A stretch of 64,000 nt of DNA from Diphasiastrum complanatum (lineage: Eukaryota; Streptophyta; Lycopodiopsida; Lycopodiales; Lycopodiaceae), in NCBI GenBank assembly GCA_029204225.1, contig CM055106.1, positions 37,369,946 through 37,433,945 on the forward strand. The letters run 5' to 3'. Made by a program: the position numbers and the translations under genes. The notes below the pieces were generated by a model, which did no database searches, was not told where the DNA came from, and saw only the letters and a program-made list of their open reading frames with translations. Shown here in pieces: positions 1 through 12,580 of this stretch (positions within the stretch are counted from its first letter, which is position 1; each line of letters starts with the position of its first letter).

Positions 1-1
1 T

Positions 2-2704
2 GATCACTCTTCCTCTTCCTCTTCTACTAAGAACAATAAGTCAAAGTTCAAGTGCTTTTATTGTGGGATAAAAGGTCATTTTGCAAATGAATGTTATAAG
101 AAGAAAAGAGAGCAAGGAGAGAGGCAAGGAAATCTTACAATAGATGAGGAAGAACATAACACATGTGAATCACTTGTTATGACTTCAAGTTTGTTAGCCA
201 ACATAGATGATAATGATCCTTGGTGGATTGATAGTGGAGCCTCATCTCACATGACAAGACATAAGGAATACTTTACATCCTTATTGTCTTATGAGGGAGA
301 AGGTAACATCATCTACACTGCAAATGATGGTCAATGTGACATCAAAGGCATAGGCACTATTCCTATTTCCCTTTCAACAAATAGGAAAGCAAATCTTGAA
401 AATGTTTTGTACATTCCTTCAATCACTAAGAATTTGCTTAGTGTAAGTCAAATGATTGACAAAGGACTTGATGTGGAGTTCATTGGAGATGCATGTTTGA
501 TAAGTAAATGTGGATCCTTGATTGCTCAAGGTAGGAGGCATGGTAAACTTTTCAAGCTTGATGCATGTGTGATCTCTAATCATGAAGGATGTATGGCTAG
601 GGAGCAATTGACAAACCAAGAAGTTTGGCACAAGAGGTTGGGCCATCCCAACTTCAAATCTTTGGAGGTAATGGCAAAGAAAGAGCTTGTTCTTGGTCTC
701 CCTAAAAGTCTTGTTGCAAACAATAGTGTTTGTGAACATTGTGCCTTGTCCAAATCTCATAGACTTGCTTATTCTAGATCTACTTCTAGATCTAAAGAAG
801 CTTTTCAACTTGTGCATTCTGATATTCATTCTTCTAGTACAACTAGCAATGGTGGGGCAAAGATGTATGCAACTTTCATTGATGACTTTAGTAGGTATAC
901 TTGGATCTATCTTCTTAAAAGTAAGGATGAAGTGTTTGCTGCATTTGTCAAGTTCAAGAATGAAATGGAAAACCAATTCAATACAAAGATCAAATGCTTA
1001 AGATCTGATAATGGAGGGGAATACACCTCAAATAGGTTCAAAGACTTTTGTATAGCACATGGGATTAAGAGTGAGATGTCTAGTCCTAGGACTCCACAAC
1101 AGAATGGAGTGGCCGAGAGGAAGAATAGAACCCTTTGTGAATGTGCCAAGGCAATGAGACTACATGCTAATCTTGCTAAGTCTTTTTGGGGGGAAGCTTT
1201 AGCATGTGCTAACTATCTATGTAATAGATGGACAAGTGCTTCCTTGGATGGTAAAACTCCTCATGAGGTTCTTTATGGTAGAAGGCCGAGTGTCAAGCAT
1301 TGTAGGATCTTTGGATGTACATGTTTTGTCAATATCACACTTGATGATAGAACTAAAGAAGATCCTTCATCAAAGAAGGGTGTGTTTGTTGGCTATAGTG
1401 AAGTAAGCAAGGCTTACAAAGTGTACATTCCTTCTACAAAGAAAGTTGTCATAAGTAGGGATGTCATCTTTCATGAAGAGAATGTTTCCAATGTTGTTGA
1501 TGTTGATGTTGATGTGCCTGCTAATCATCATGATGTGCAAGATGTCTTGGATGAAGATGGAGATGCCACTCCAAAGCAAACTTCAAGGAAGACTCAAAGG
1601 CAAAGGGCTAAGCCATCAAGGCTTACCTATGATGAAAAAGGAAAGCAAGTGGTGGACAACTCTAACTTTGCTTTTCTTACCTCTTTTGATGAACCAACTT
1701 GTGTAGGTGAAGAAATTCAAAAGAAGGAATGGATCCAAGCCATGGATCATGAGCATCAAGCACTCATCAAAAGCAACACATGGAGGTTGGTAAAGCTTCC
1801 AAAGGACAAGAAGGCAATTGGTTGTAAGTGGATCTTCAAGATCAAGACAAATCAAGATGGATCAATCAACAAGTACAAGGCAAGGTTGGTGGCAAAGGGG
1901 TATGCTCAAGAATATGGTATTGACTATGATGAGACCTTTGCACCCGTGGCAAAGATGGTAACTATTCGAATCCTAATCTCTCTTGCAACTCTTTATGATT
2001 GGGATATGTGGCAAATGGATGTTACTAATGCCTTCTTGAATGGTGATCTTGAAGAAGATATTTACATGGAGCAACCCGAGGGCTATGTTTCACATGATGA
2101 GCCTAATCATGTGTGCTATCTCCAAAAGAGTTTGTATGGGCTAAAGCAAGCACCAAGGAGTTGGTATGCTAAGCTCAATTCCTTCTTACTTTCTCAAAAC
2201 TTTGTTATGAATTCAGATTTTGCAGGTGATCAAATGGATAGGAAGTCAACAAGTGCCTTTGCAATCTATCTTGGAGATGGAGTGGTCTCATGGCTATCAA
2301 AGAAGCAACCAACTATCTCTCTATCTTCCATCGAAGCCGAGTACAAGGCATTAACAACATGCACCAAGGAGATTCTTTGGATCAAGAGGATGTTATTGGA
2401 TCTTCACTTGCTGGAACCAGAGAAGACTCCAATCATACTTTGTGATAACCTTTCAGCCCAAAGCTTGGCAAGCAATCCTGTTTTTCATGCAAGGAGCAAG
2501 CACATTGAGATTGCTCACCATTTTGTGAGAGATCAAGTCATTGCCAAAGAGGTGGAGCTTCAACATGTCTCTTCAAAGGAGTGTGTGGCTGATATCTTCA
2601 CCAAACCATTGGGAAAGGACCTATATTTAATGCATAGATCTAATCTTGGAATGTGCTCAAAGACTATGTTGAAACTAGCATCCAATGTTGAAGAGGGAGT
2701 GTGA
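2..2704 (+). CDS. Copia gag-pol polyprotein with internal RT deletion (partial)
   Basis: One reading frame is open from the second base of the window to the TGA at 2702-2704 (900 codons); the first Met at 179 is not the real start because homology begins upstream. In order: zinc knuckle C-x2-C-x4-H-x4-C at nt 53-94; aspartic protease DSGA at about 230; GAG-pre-integrase WHKRLGHPN at about 625; integrase with D in FIDDF (about 880), D in LRSDNGGEY (about 1005) and E in NGVAERKNRT (about 1110); RT from about 1720 with YKARLVAKGYAQ and FLNGDLEEDIYMEQPEGY; RNase H with SSIEAEYKAL (about 2325) and DIFTKPLGK (about 2595). Between QNFVMN and SDFAGDQMDRKSTS (about 2208-2220) the RT palm with YVDD is missing. 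The homologous copy at 53.1-54.7 kb has about 550 bp there. No stop or frameshift was introduced. Confidence 0.93.
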   Translation, partial: DHSSSSSSTKNNKSKFKCFYCGIKGHFANECYKKKREQGERQGNLTIDEEEHNTCESLVMTSSLLANIDDNDPWWIDSGASSHMTRHKEYFTSLLSYEGEGNIIYTANDGQCDIKGIGTIPISLSTNRKANLENVLYIPSITKNLLSVSQMIDKGLDVEFIGDACLISKCGSLIAQGRRHGKLFKLDACVISNHEGCMAREQLTNQEVWHKRLGHPNFKSLEVMAKKELVLGLPKSLVANNSVCEHCALSKSHRLAYSRSTSRSKEAFQLVHSDIHSSSTTSNGGAKMYATFIDDFSRYTWIYLLKSKDEVFAAFVKFKNEMENQFNTKIKCLRSDNGGEYTSNRFKDFCIAHGIKSEMSSPRTPQQNGVAERKNRTLCECAKAMRLHANLAKSFWGEALACANYLCNRWTSASLDGKTPHEVLYGRRPSVKHCRIFGCTCFVNITLDDRTKEDPSSKKGVFVGYSEVSKAYKVYIPSTKKVVISRDVIFHEENVSNVVDVDVDVPANHHDVQDVLDEDGDATPKQTSRKTQRQRAKPSRLTYDEKGKQVVDNSNFAFLTSFDEPTCVGEEIQKKEWIQAMDHEHQALIKSNTWRLVKLPKDKKAIGCKWIFKIKTNQDGSINKYKARLVAKGYAQEYGIDYDETFAPVAKMVTIRILISLATLYDWDMWQMDVTNAFLNGDLEEDIYMEQPEGYVSHDEPNHVCYLQKSLYGLKQAPRSWYAKLNSFLLSQNFVMNSDFAGDQMDRKSTSAFAIYLGDGVVSWLSKKQPTISLSSIEAEYKALTTCTKEILWIKRMLLDLHLLEPEKTPIILCDNLSAQSLASNPVFHARSKHIEIAHHFVRDQVIAKEVELQHVSSKECVADIFTKPLGKDLYLMHRSNLGMCSKTMLKLASNVEEGV

Positions 2705-3354
2705 AAATTGTCAACATTTCCTAGCTAGTTTGAGGCCTAAATTGGCTAAAATTGTAAATAGTTTTGGTTCTGGAGTTTCACACGTGTGAACCAGGCCACA
2801 ATGTTTTTATTTACTGTATTTTTTCAGTATGATGAAGTGTCAAACTTCATACCCTTCAAAATGAGACCATTTTGATGTATTTTGGTCATATAAGCCATTT
2901 TTAGCTATTTTTCCTATATAGGGAATATCTAGGGTCAAGTACCTTCTAGAGAGAGGAGAGAGAGTCATCTTCCTCATCCATAAATAGTAGGGAAGTCGTG
3001 GAGAACAGGTTGGAGAAACCTTTTGTATGCTTCATTGAGATCAATAGATCATTGTCATTGTTTCTTCCTCCATTGAGAGCATTGTTGTGTGTATTGTCTT
3101 CAAGCTATTGTGTATGATCTTAGGTGCTTTCCAAAAGTGATAGGCTGATGTATTATGGACTGTATAATGCTATTTTGGGCCGCACTTGATGTTTATGGAA
3201 GTTTCCATTTGTGATAAATGCTTTTTGATCAAGTTCTTTGCATTCTAGGTAGCATAGAATGTGTTGCCAATTCCTAGCTTATGTAGTTTGGAGTGCAAGC
3301 ATTCAAGCCAATGATCTTGGAGTTTAGATCCACTTAGGATCTGTATTTTTCACA
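2700..3354 (+). repeat. 3' LTR of Copia I
   Basis: It begins TGTGAAAA directly after a purine-rich tract and ends TTTTCACA at 3347-3354, giving an 8-bp terminal inverted repeat and a 655-bp LTR. The polyprotein stop codon lies in its first bases. It carries a 14-bp palindrome TTCACACGTGTGAA at 2777-2790. The LTR at 16359-17549 has the same termini and similar first 17 bases. Confidence 0.85.
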
Positions 3355-3485
3355 AGGTGACCCTCGCAATTGCACTTGAAGCACATGTTCTTCTTACGAG
3401 CTTCAACTTTATCAATGTCACCTTGATGGTTTTTAAGGGTTTTTTTGGTTTTCTTAGGATTGTTGGAATTGGGATGTGTTTCACT
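3351..3485 (-). pseudogene. Copia gag zinc-knuckle fragment
   Basis: The minus strand reads NPKKTKKTLKNHQGDIDKVEARK followed by MCFKCNCEGHLV, a basic linker leading into a Copia-type knuckle (C-x2-C-x4-H, last cysteine not included). Stops end it near 3485, and the plus-strand 3' LTR abuts it at 3354. It looks like the older sequence into which Copia I inserted, or a piece joined by deletion. Confidence 0.6.
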
Positions 3486-4101
3486 AACACATCCCAATAT
3501 ATTGGAAAAATCTATCTAATGTTGTGAGTAGGGGTCCTAAAAATGCCAAAGATGAAGCTCTTTTGGCTTAGTAAAAACCCATCTTAGAATGAAATATTCA
3601 AGGTAGGTAGAAATAGAAACTCGAGCTACCATAGGAATTGCCATTTGTACTTTACATGCCACATTTAATGCATGAAAAGACTAGGTGGCACAATTAGACA
3701 TAGTGAGGTGGCTTGAATAAGTCTAGATAGCTTGAGAGGTGGATTCACAACTCCAATTCAACTCAAAGTAGGAGGAGAGTCCATGGATCTATATATATGT
3801 TATGTAATCTCATTGAGAAAATGATGAAATTTGTGTGTATTGCAAATTTGGAGACAAGCTCTTTGTGCCCTCTCTCTCTACACGAGTTTCGTACTTTCTA
3901 TTTTCTCTCTCTAGCCGAGTTGAGACATTTATGATGCTTAGTCTCATGTTTTGTTGACAGATCTTGCTTGTAACACAATAATATTTCTTGTATGATCATC
4001 TTTCCTATTGACAACCAATGCTAGTCTGATCTTTATGGTATTATTGGGCTTAGGAGATCAAAAGTACATGTGTAGGGCGTCCCACACGTGTGAATTCAGC
4101 A
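3486..4101 (+). repeat. Copia LTR preceding a primer binding site (left end unresolved)
   Basis: Sequence ending in CA at 4101, immediately before TGGTATCAGAGC at 4102, must be the right end of a 5' LTR. It contains CACACGTGTG at 4083-4092. The left end is unclear: TGTTGGAATTGGG near 3463 or TGTTGTGAG near 3520 are candidates. A perfect inverted repeat GGGATGTGTT/AACACATCCC sits at about 3471-3495. CT-rich, promoter-like sequence lies at 3870-3915. Confidence 0.5.
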
Positions 4102-4113
4102 TGGTATCAGAGC
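4102..4113 (+). promoter_or_regulatory. Copia primer binding site (tRNA-iMet type)
   Basis: TGGTATCAGAGC is complementary to the 3' end of initiator Met tRNA, the usual primer for plant Copia minus-strand synthesis. It directly follows an LTR-like CA end. Confidence 0.8.
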
Positions 4114-6393
<2,280 letters not shown>

Positions 6394-6544
6394 ACATGGA
6401 TGCCATTGTCTTGAATATTCTTTTTTCTTTTATTTTTTTGGCACTTTTCTCTTTGATGTACATTTTGATAAGTGCTTGGATTTGATTTTTCACCTATGTC
6501 ATGTGATGCACTCCCTAAGTTTGGCCTTTATTTCACCAAACACC

Positions 6545-6720
6545 AATCCTTCCATGCATAGTGAGGTGTTGGTGTATTGTGCTTGAGTCGGGCTTGCCCA
6601 CCTAGGTTCAATTCTCTATGATCCCATTATATAAGACCCAATCGAAATTTCAATATTGGTTGCTCTTATGTACTATTTCAAAATCAATTTATTTTTAACT
6701 CCACCTTGACATGAGAGCTC
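6545..6720 (+). repeat. Possible tRNA-derived SINE fragment
   Basis: A box A-like stretch TGCATAGTGAGG (about 6555) lies roughly 45 bp upstream of a box B-like GGTTCAATTCT (about 6606), the spacing of an internal RNA polymerase III promoter. No clear tail or target duplication is visible, and the cloverleaf does not fold convincingly. A degenerate SINE head is the best guess. Confidence 0.25.
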
Positions 6721-6790
6721 GGTACCCAACATGATACAAAGGTGATGGAATCCTTCAAATTGCAATAGTTGCAAGCACATCATGTTTGAA

Positions 6791-7079
6791 TGCCTCCTTA
6801 AATGAGGCTAGGGATCACAGTGCCATGCCAAGCATGGTTGAGAAAACTTAATGGCATTTTGGCTTTTTTTTGGCTTCTTTCTTTTGGTGAAAAAATGTAG
6901 CTAGGTTTAGCTTCCAGCATTTGGAGAGCAAACCATTTTTTATTGCCTCCTTAAATGACGCTAGGCATCACAGTGCCATGCCAAGCATGGTTGAGAAAAC
7001 TTAATGGCATTTTGGCTTCTTTTTTTGGTGAAAACAATATAGCTACGTTTAGCTTCCAACAGTTGGAGAGCAGACCTTT
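6791..7079. repeat. Imperfect tandem duplication, period 153 bp
   Basis: The block starting TGCCTCCTTAAATGA at 6791 recurs at 6944 with few changes (shared ATCACAGTGCCATGCCAAGC and TTAGCTTCCA). Indels are confined mainly to T-rich runs. No coding potential is recognised. Confidence 0.85.
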
Positions 7080-8239
7080 TTCTTTTCTCTCTCAATTGTG
7101 GCTGCCAGTTTGGTAGTAAGTCATTACATAAGATGTTGTTTGAGCCAAACAAAAAACATTTTAGATGCAACTTCATTGGAGAATTGCACATTAGAACTCT
7201 GACTTGTCCTATTGGGCTCTTTGGGTTCTTAGGTGGATTTTCTAGATGGAACTAACTCAAATAATTGAATCCATAGTATGTTGATTCCTACCAACTTTAG
7301 TATTTGGAGGCTTGAGAGAAAATCACTACAAGCTCCAAGGAGTGAATAATTTGTAAGGTATTTGGATTTTTTGGTGGAGTTTTTGGGTGGAACTAGTTCA
7401 CTTGGCCAATTCAATTGTGGTAAGCTCCAAAAGTGAAGAATATGTGTGCTCTAGAAAAGACAATGGGTTGTGCCTGAAGAATCAAACATACAAGATGGGG
7501 CCCCACCACTGTGAGTACTTTTGTGCAATGACTTATTCAACAACCATTGAAAATTTGGGCACGAATAGCTTATGACATCCAAGCTTGGTTGGAAATCGTC
7601 ATTTGATGTGAAGTCTACATTTTAGAGTGAAGGTCGTCTTATAATTTCAACTTTCTATGACATGCATGGCCTTACAATTGAAAAATGCAAAAGAATTTCA
7701 ATCTTTCTAGAGGAAAATTACATAATAATGACCTCATATGTAATTTGACTTTTGAAATGTACCTTTTATGTAACTTTTGCATTTCTTTGAAAGGCAAACA
7801 TGTCTTTGACATTGCATATGAGGCCATGCTTAAATAATATAACATTCACAACTCACCATGATAATAAGTAAGAGGGTTGGGTTGGGTTGATCTTAGTAGG
7901 TATTGGTAGTAGTATTTTGGTGTCTCTTATTTGAATTCAGCTATAATGCTTGCGATTTTTTTAAAAAAGGAGATATTTCTACAAATAAATTTATGGGTTG
8001 TGTGACTCAAAATTGAGATGCTCTTCTAAATTTTATGTCAAAGTTAAAACATGCATCCAAGTGCTTGCAATCATGGAAGGGCTTGGATAGTTGCAGTTGG
8101 CAAAATATAGCACGTGACAATATCAAGGGTCATGTCACAAAACTTTTGCTAGTTGACTATGACTTGCATAATAACATTCCTCCATGGGTAACTTGTCACA
8201 CCTCCAATCACTTGATCTTGAAAATAACCACTTCATGAG
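7080..8239. other. Non-coding, no recognised feature
   Basis: AT-rich sequence with only short unconserved open frames. I see no repeat family, RNA gene or exon signal here. Confidence 0.5.
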
Positions 8240-8792
8240 CTTCCTCTGTTGAAAAAAAAGAGAAACGTGAAAAGAAACAACAATTTGGATGGATTTCAGA
8301 TATGATTGCTGGTCACTGCCAACTGTATCATTCCTACAATTTTCTAGAATGTAGACAAACACTGCTGATCTACGTTTTAGATTAACACAACATTCAACAA
8401 AATTCAAACCAAGGTGCAGAATTGAATGAACAAGGAATCAGACACACGAATAGCAGTAGACTAATTTACATTCAAGATTAGACAAGATAAGAGTGATATG
8501 TGCATAACAGCTACAAAATCATCTATTGATTTTTCTGATTCTTCAAGCACTACATGCAGATCCACGTAGTGCGTTGGCGTGAGAGAAATACAGTTCTCTC
8601 ACGAATTTGTGTCTCGCTTACTAGCGGACTTGTGGATCTACAGATCCTATGCAAAATTGTTTTGCATGCAGGCGAACTCGTATTTTGTATTTTCGTCTTC
8701 TTGCTTTTGACTTTCGCGTTCGCGAACATTTTTGTTAGAGTGAGGGCTAAAAGCTAGCAAAGCTTTGGTAACAGAAACATTTTGTTTCTTCA
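8240..8792 (-). repeat. 3' LTR of Copia family II (left boundary approximate)
   Basis: On the minus strand the LTR starts TGAAGAAAC at 8792, right after the purine tract GAGAGGGAGC, and runs down to about 8240. It matches the LTR at 20861-21539 over most of its length, at perhaps 75% by eye. The shared core, 8547-8667, contains four short inverted repeats conserved between the copies. On the sense strand AATAGA at 8527-8522 replaces the AATAAA seen in the other copy. Confidence 0.75.
8547..8667 (-). promoter_or_regulatory. Cluster of four hairpins in the Copia II LTR
   Basis: Inverted repeats on the plus strand: GCACTAC/GTAGTGC (8547-8572, 12-nt loop), CGTGAGAGAA/TTCTCTCACG (8578-8603, 6-nt loop), GTC-CGCT/AGCG-GAC with one bulge (8611-8629), and ATGCAAAA/TTTTGCAT (8649-8667). 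All four recur at matching positions in the LTR at 20861-21539, with base changes that keep pairing. In the sense orientation they lie just upstream of the poly(A)-signal position, so they may fold in the R region of the transcript. Confidence 0.6.
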
Positions 8793-9785
8793 GCTCCCTC
8801 TCAAAGCATGATAGCTTGACGACTCCAAGCTCCTCTGTCTCTCAAAAAGACCTTTGTCTAGAGCTTTTGTGAAAATGTCAGCAACCATGTCTTTCGTTCC
8901 AATGAAGGTGGTCTGCAGCATCTTCTTCTCATTCAGATCCCTGATCAAGTGGTACTTGATCGCGATGTGTTTCATTCTTGAGTGGAACACAAAATCTTTC
9001 GTTAGATATAATGCAGATGTGTTATCCATCTGCAAAACCAGAGGCTCGTTCCTTGTTTCGCTCAATTCGTCCAGGAACTGCTTGAGCCAAATTATTTCAT
9101 TGGCCATCTTTGCTAATGCAACGTACTCTGCTACGCAGGATGACTGAGCCACAATGGTCCGCTTCTTGTTCACCTAGAGAACTGCCGCTCCTAACGTAAT
9201 GGTGCATCCTCCTGAGATGCTTTTACAATCATCTTTGAGGGATGCCCAACTAGCATCACTGTAGGAAAGCATCTTGAACCCTGCATCACGACAATAACAC
9301 AAGCCATAATCTCTCGTTAATTGAAGATATTGCAAAATTCGTTTTGCAATCTTCCAATGGGTCGAGCCTGAATTCATGCAGAATTGTGTCATCCTGAACA
9401 TTGCATAAGCAATGTTAGGGCATGTATTGTCTACAAGGTACATCAGCGAACCTATCAGCTTCTTGTAAGGTGTGAGATGCATTTGTTCTCTCTCTTCCTC
9501 AGTCCTCAGACAATCATCGTTTGTCAGCATCGTTCCTACGAGCATTGGAGTATTCGCTCCTTTGAAATTCAGCATCCCAAAATCCTCTAGTATTTTTTGG
9601 GTGTATTTGGACTGGTGAAGGTACAACTTACCTCCCTCATAGTCCCTTTCAATTTGCAAGCCAAGGTAACACCTGGCTTCTCCCATATCCACAATCTCGA
9701 AATGTTTTGAGATGTCTTCCTTCATTTCAGCAATCAGCTTCTCACTCTTGCAAAGTATCAGAGTGTTGTCCATATATACAGCCCC
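8790..9785 (-). pseudogene. Copia family II RT C-terminus and RNase H, 5'-truncated
   Basis: Minus-strand frame from 9785 down to the TGA at 8790. It starts at the RT catalytic turn, which reads VYMDN where YVDD is expected, so the second catalytic aspartate is Asn. It continues through YLGLQIERD, LHQSKYTQKIL, TPYKKLIGSLMYL, SYSDASWASLKDDCKSISGG, then RNase H SSCVAEYVALAKMANEI and KDMVADIFTKAL. One in-frame TAG at 9174-9176 interrupts it, probably from a Trp codon. Everything upstream of the catalytic turn is missing at 9786. Confidence 0.88.
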
Positions 9786-11390
9786 TTCGTTTTGTAAAAG
9801 TTTTGAAATTAGGGCAAACCAGGTCCAAAAGGAGCTTTTTTTACATCAATCCGAGAGAAAAACAAAGTGATCCATATATTACGAGAAGCTATTCCTTTGA
9901 AAAATGCATTTTAAAAAGATTTTATTTACAAAAAGGTTCATTTGTTTGTTCAAACTCACATAAGAGTGACACCTCATCTTTTAACAAATTATCACTTATT
10001 GTTATTGGGACAAAGCTAAAATATTGAACTAAAACATTGAACATCAATTATTGTATAACATTTTGACAAGAGATTTATAAGCACCTAAAAAAATTACCCA
10101 AAAAAAAACTATTTATCAAACCACAATGCTCATATAGAGAGTCTAACGCACTCTCGACCAACTGACTCATCCCCAATCCTTTTAAATTTGAGGAATGTGT
10201 GATTTTTATCTATAATAAACACACTCTACAAATTGTAGACGAGTTTCTCTTTTTGTTTTTTTATAAATGATGAATTTCATAGATTTGTAAGGTGCATTTA
10301 CTCAACTCTATTTTAGCAGGTTTGATTGTTGGATTTAAGTACGCTTGGAAATACAAAGAGACTTTTTCAATACTATGGCATTAGTTTGTTTCTAGAATTT
10401 CTTTATGGTAGATAGGGTGCTTTTTTTACTCATTTATCTGTCCCTATAATTTTCAATAGCTTATATGAATTTTGTAAAGATCGAATTTACTAGTTGGGTT
10501 GATAATAATGAACCGTAAAGCCACATAGATTGTTAACCCGCATGAGAATACTTTTGTTACATAGTCTAGTAATTTGTAATTAGATGCAACTTTGATGTTC
10601 TGATTTTTGCTTTTAACATTGTGAAGCATTTCAAACTTGTGAATCTCTTGGATTATTCTATTTCTATAACCCAAATATTTAAACTTGCTAAAGTGAAGCA
10701 TCTAACCTATCTCAAGCCTTCCCCACCCTATATGTAATGAGCATTTGTGGCTCTTTCTACTCATTTTCTAGGAAAATCCAATACGTTTATATTGGGGAAT
10801 GGATTTTTTAAAACATCTTGGCAATGGTCTCATATGCATAAAAGTAATCTTGTAAAGCCTAATTTTTTTTTCATGGGTCAAACCATTTTGACTTTTTAGG
10901 TGTAATATGTATTGTTGAAGGACATAACCATCCATTTGATAAAGATTCATAGGCGAGGCCCAAAGGGGCCGAGGCTAGGGGGGTATAAATTCTTTAGGAC
11001 GACAATATAACAACCATGCATCACCCGTGTTCCCGAAAGATTCCTAATTCGATATTGAGTTGAAGGAATGATGAAGAACTCTTGTGAGAGGTACCAAGAA
11101 GAAAAGAAAAGCTTACTGCCTTCCAAGAGGTTTTTTGCGTGGGCCTAGCCTAGGACTTAGTTACCGAGCATAATGTCATTTGCCCAACTACTACCATTGC
11201 GTAATGAGCACGAGTCCATGAAAAGAAGTAAGCCATTTCATAAATATTTTCATAAAGAGTTCATGGTGCTTTGAATTTCATAATTACATTCATAAAGTTT
11301 GCCATTATTCATACTTACATAAGGAGTGACATAACATTATTCATACTATACATAAGAAGTGAGATTTAACACTAACCTATCCATCAACTC
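9786..11390. other. Non-coding, no recognised feature
   Basis: AT-rich sequence to the left of a LINE remnant. Short open frames show no motif. The right part (11000-11390) is somewhat more GC-rich but I find no exon or element end. Confidence 0.5.
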
Positions 11391-11463
11391 ATCTTGCCAT
11401 AAAAGATGGCGAGACCGTAAAAATGGATGGGCCTTACGGCCGCAACATCTTTTATGGCAAGAT
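11391..11463. repeat. 73-bp foldback with 18-bp perfect arms
   Basis: ATCTTGCCATAAAAGATG at 11391-11408 is exactly inverted at 11446-11463, and within the spacer CCGTAA pairs with TTACGG. The whole folds as an interrupted hairpin. It may be a small foldback element or MITE remnant. Stems with such perfect arms also occur in young small-RNA precursors. Confidence 0.7.
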
Positions 11464-11639
11464 TTATTAATAGAGAGGTTAGCTGGGTTTCCCATAGTAC
11501 TACTACATGCAAAGCTAGCAAAATTAGGCTTTTAGGAGGCGAGTGACCATGCCATGGGGGACAACGCAAATGCCTAAAGAATGAACCCAGACAGAACTGA
11601 GTAGGTGGAGTTAAAGAGGGGAATCTTGGTGCAAATCAG

Positions 11640-12415
11640 GGAACAAATATGGGGCTCAAAAAGAAGGAAAAAAAGCATAACATCATCAACAAAGAGTTGA
11701 TAGGGGACAAACCCATGGGAGAGTGTGGACTGGAGATAGAATGAGTTAGAGCAGCCTTGATGTAGGGCTTAGGAGCGAGGCTCAGTGGCAACAACAAAGA
11801 GGAGTGGGGAAAGAGGGTAGCCTTGACGGATGCCACAATGGAGAGAGAAGGGGGCAAAGAGACAACCCTTAAAAAAGAGCCTAGAGGAGGAAGAGAGATA
11901 GAGGGCACGTATATGGGTACAAAACAGGGGGAATGGCAAGGGCCTTGCAACAACGAAACATATAATCCCAATCTCATATATGAGGTCAAAGGCCTTGTCC
12001 AGGTCGAGGAGAACTATGGACAGAGTGGAGGTATGGGTGAAAGAGTCAATCATGGTTAAGAATGGAATCCATACTACTGCGAGCTTTGAAAAAGCCAGGA
12101 TAGAATAGAGTTGAGGGGAGGGGAAAGGTGGAGCTAGCAATTTGGCAATAATTTCGTAAGAGGTATTGAGCAGGGGCTAAAATCAAACAAGGCAATAGGA
12201 CGATGCTTTTTAGGAATGAGTTCCATCAAACCTTCAAAAATGTACCCCAGCAAGGTGCCATAAGAGGAAGTGTTGAGGGCAATGGAAAGCAAATCAGCAG
12301 GGCCTATTTGGGGCCAGAATTTGATGAAGAACTCATGGATATTGCCATCATAGTCTTGGAGTGCTCTTTACCTTGCTTATGTACATTTTGTGAATATGCA
12401 AAAAAAAAGCAGTAA
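11640..12415 (-). pseudogene. LINE (L1-type) reverse transcriptase remnant
   Basis: On the minus strand: LQDYDGNIHEFF (about 12365), LMELIPKKHRPIALFDFSP (RT entry motif, about 12220), VLLDLDKAFDLIY (catalytic region A, about 12010), CGIRQGYPLSPLLFVVATEP (region B, about 11800) and, in another frame, LFVDDVMLFF (FADD/YADD-type catalytic motif, about 11690). This order is that of non-LTR RT. Several frameshifts and stops break it; endonuclease and RNase H parts are not seen. Confidence 0.8.
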
Positions 12416-12442
12416 AATTCTTAAGTGAGTTAACTAATGTTT

Positions 12443-12580
12443 GACTGAGCGACTAGAGTGCATTCAAGGGCTACCAAGGAAAAAGTTTTCATATGCTTCA
12501 TTTTAAAGACTGATTGAGCGACTAGAGTGCATTCAAGGGCTACCAAGGAAAAAGTTTTCATATGCTTCATTTTAAAGGCT
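12443..12580. repeat. Near-perfect tandem duplication, 69 bp x 2
   Basis: The unit beginning GACTGAGCGACTAGAG at 12443 is repeated at 12512 with only about three differences. It is a recent local duplication in non-coding DNA. Confidence 0.93.

Larger units (their letters stand above)
1..3354 (+). mobile_element. Ty1/Copia retrotransposon I, 5' part outside window
   Basis: A Copia element entered from the left edge. The window holds the end of gag (CCHC knuckle), protease, integrase, the first part of reverse transcriptase, RNase H, a purine tract at about 2689-2699 and the 3' LTR. The 5' LTR, primer site and most of gag lie outside. The order protease-integrase-RT-RNase H defines Copia rather than Gypsy. 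The element has lost the RT catalytic core through an in-frame deletion, so it could move only with enzymes supplied by another copy. Confidence 0.93.

Noticed and set aside
419-976. 185-codon minus-strand frame within Copia I
   Set aside because: It lies antisense to the protease-integrase frame, has no domain signature, and is a shadow of biased codon use.
6545-6640. A functional tRNA gene
   Set aside because: Box A and B words are present but no acceptor stem or anticodon arm pairs.
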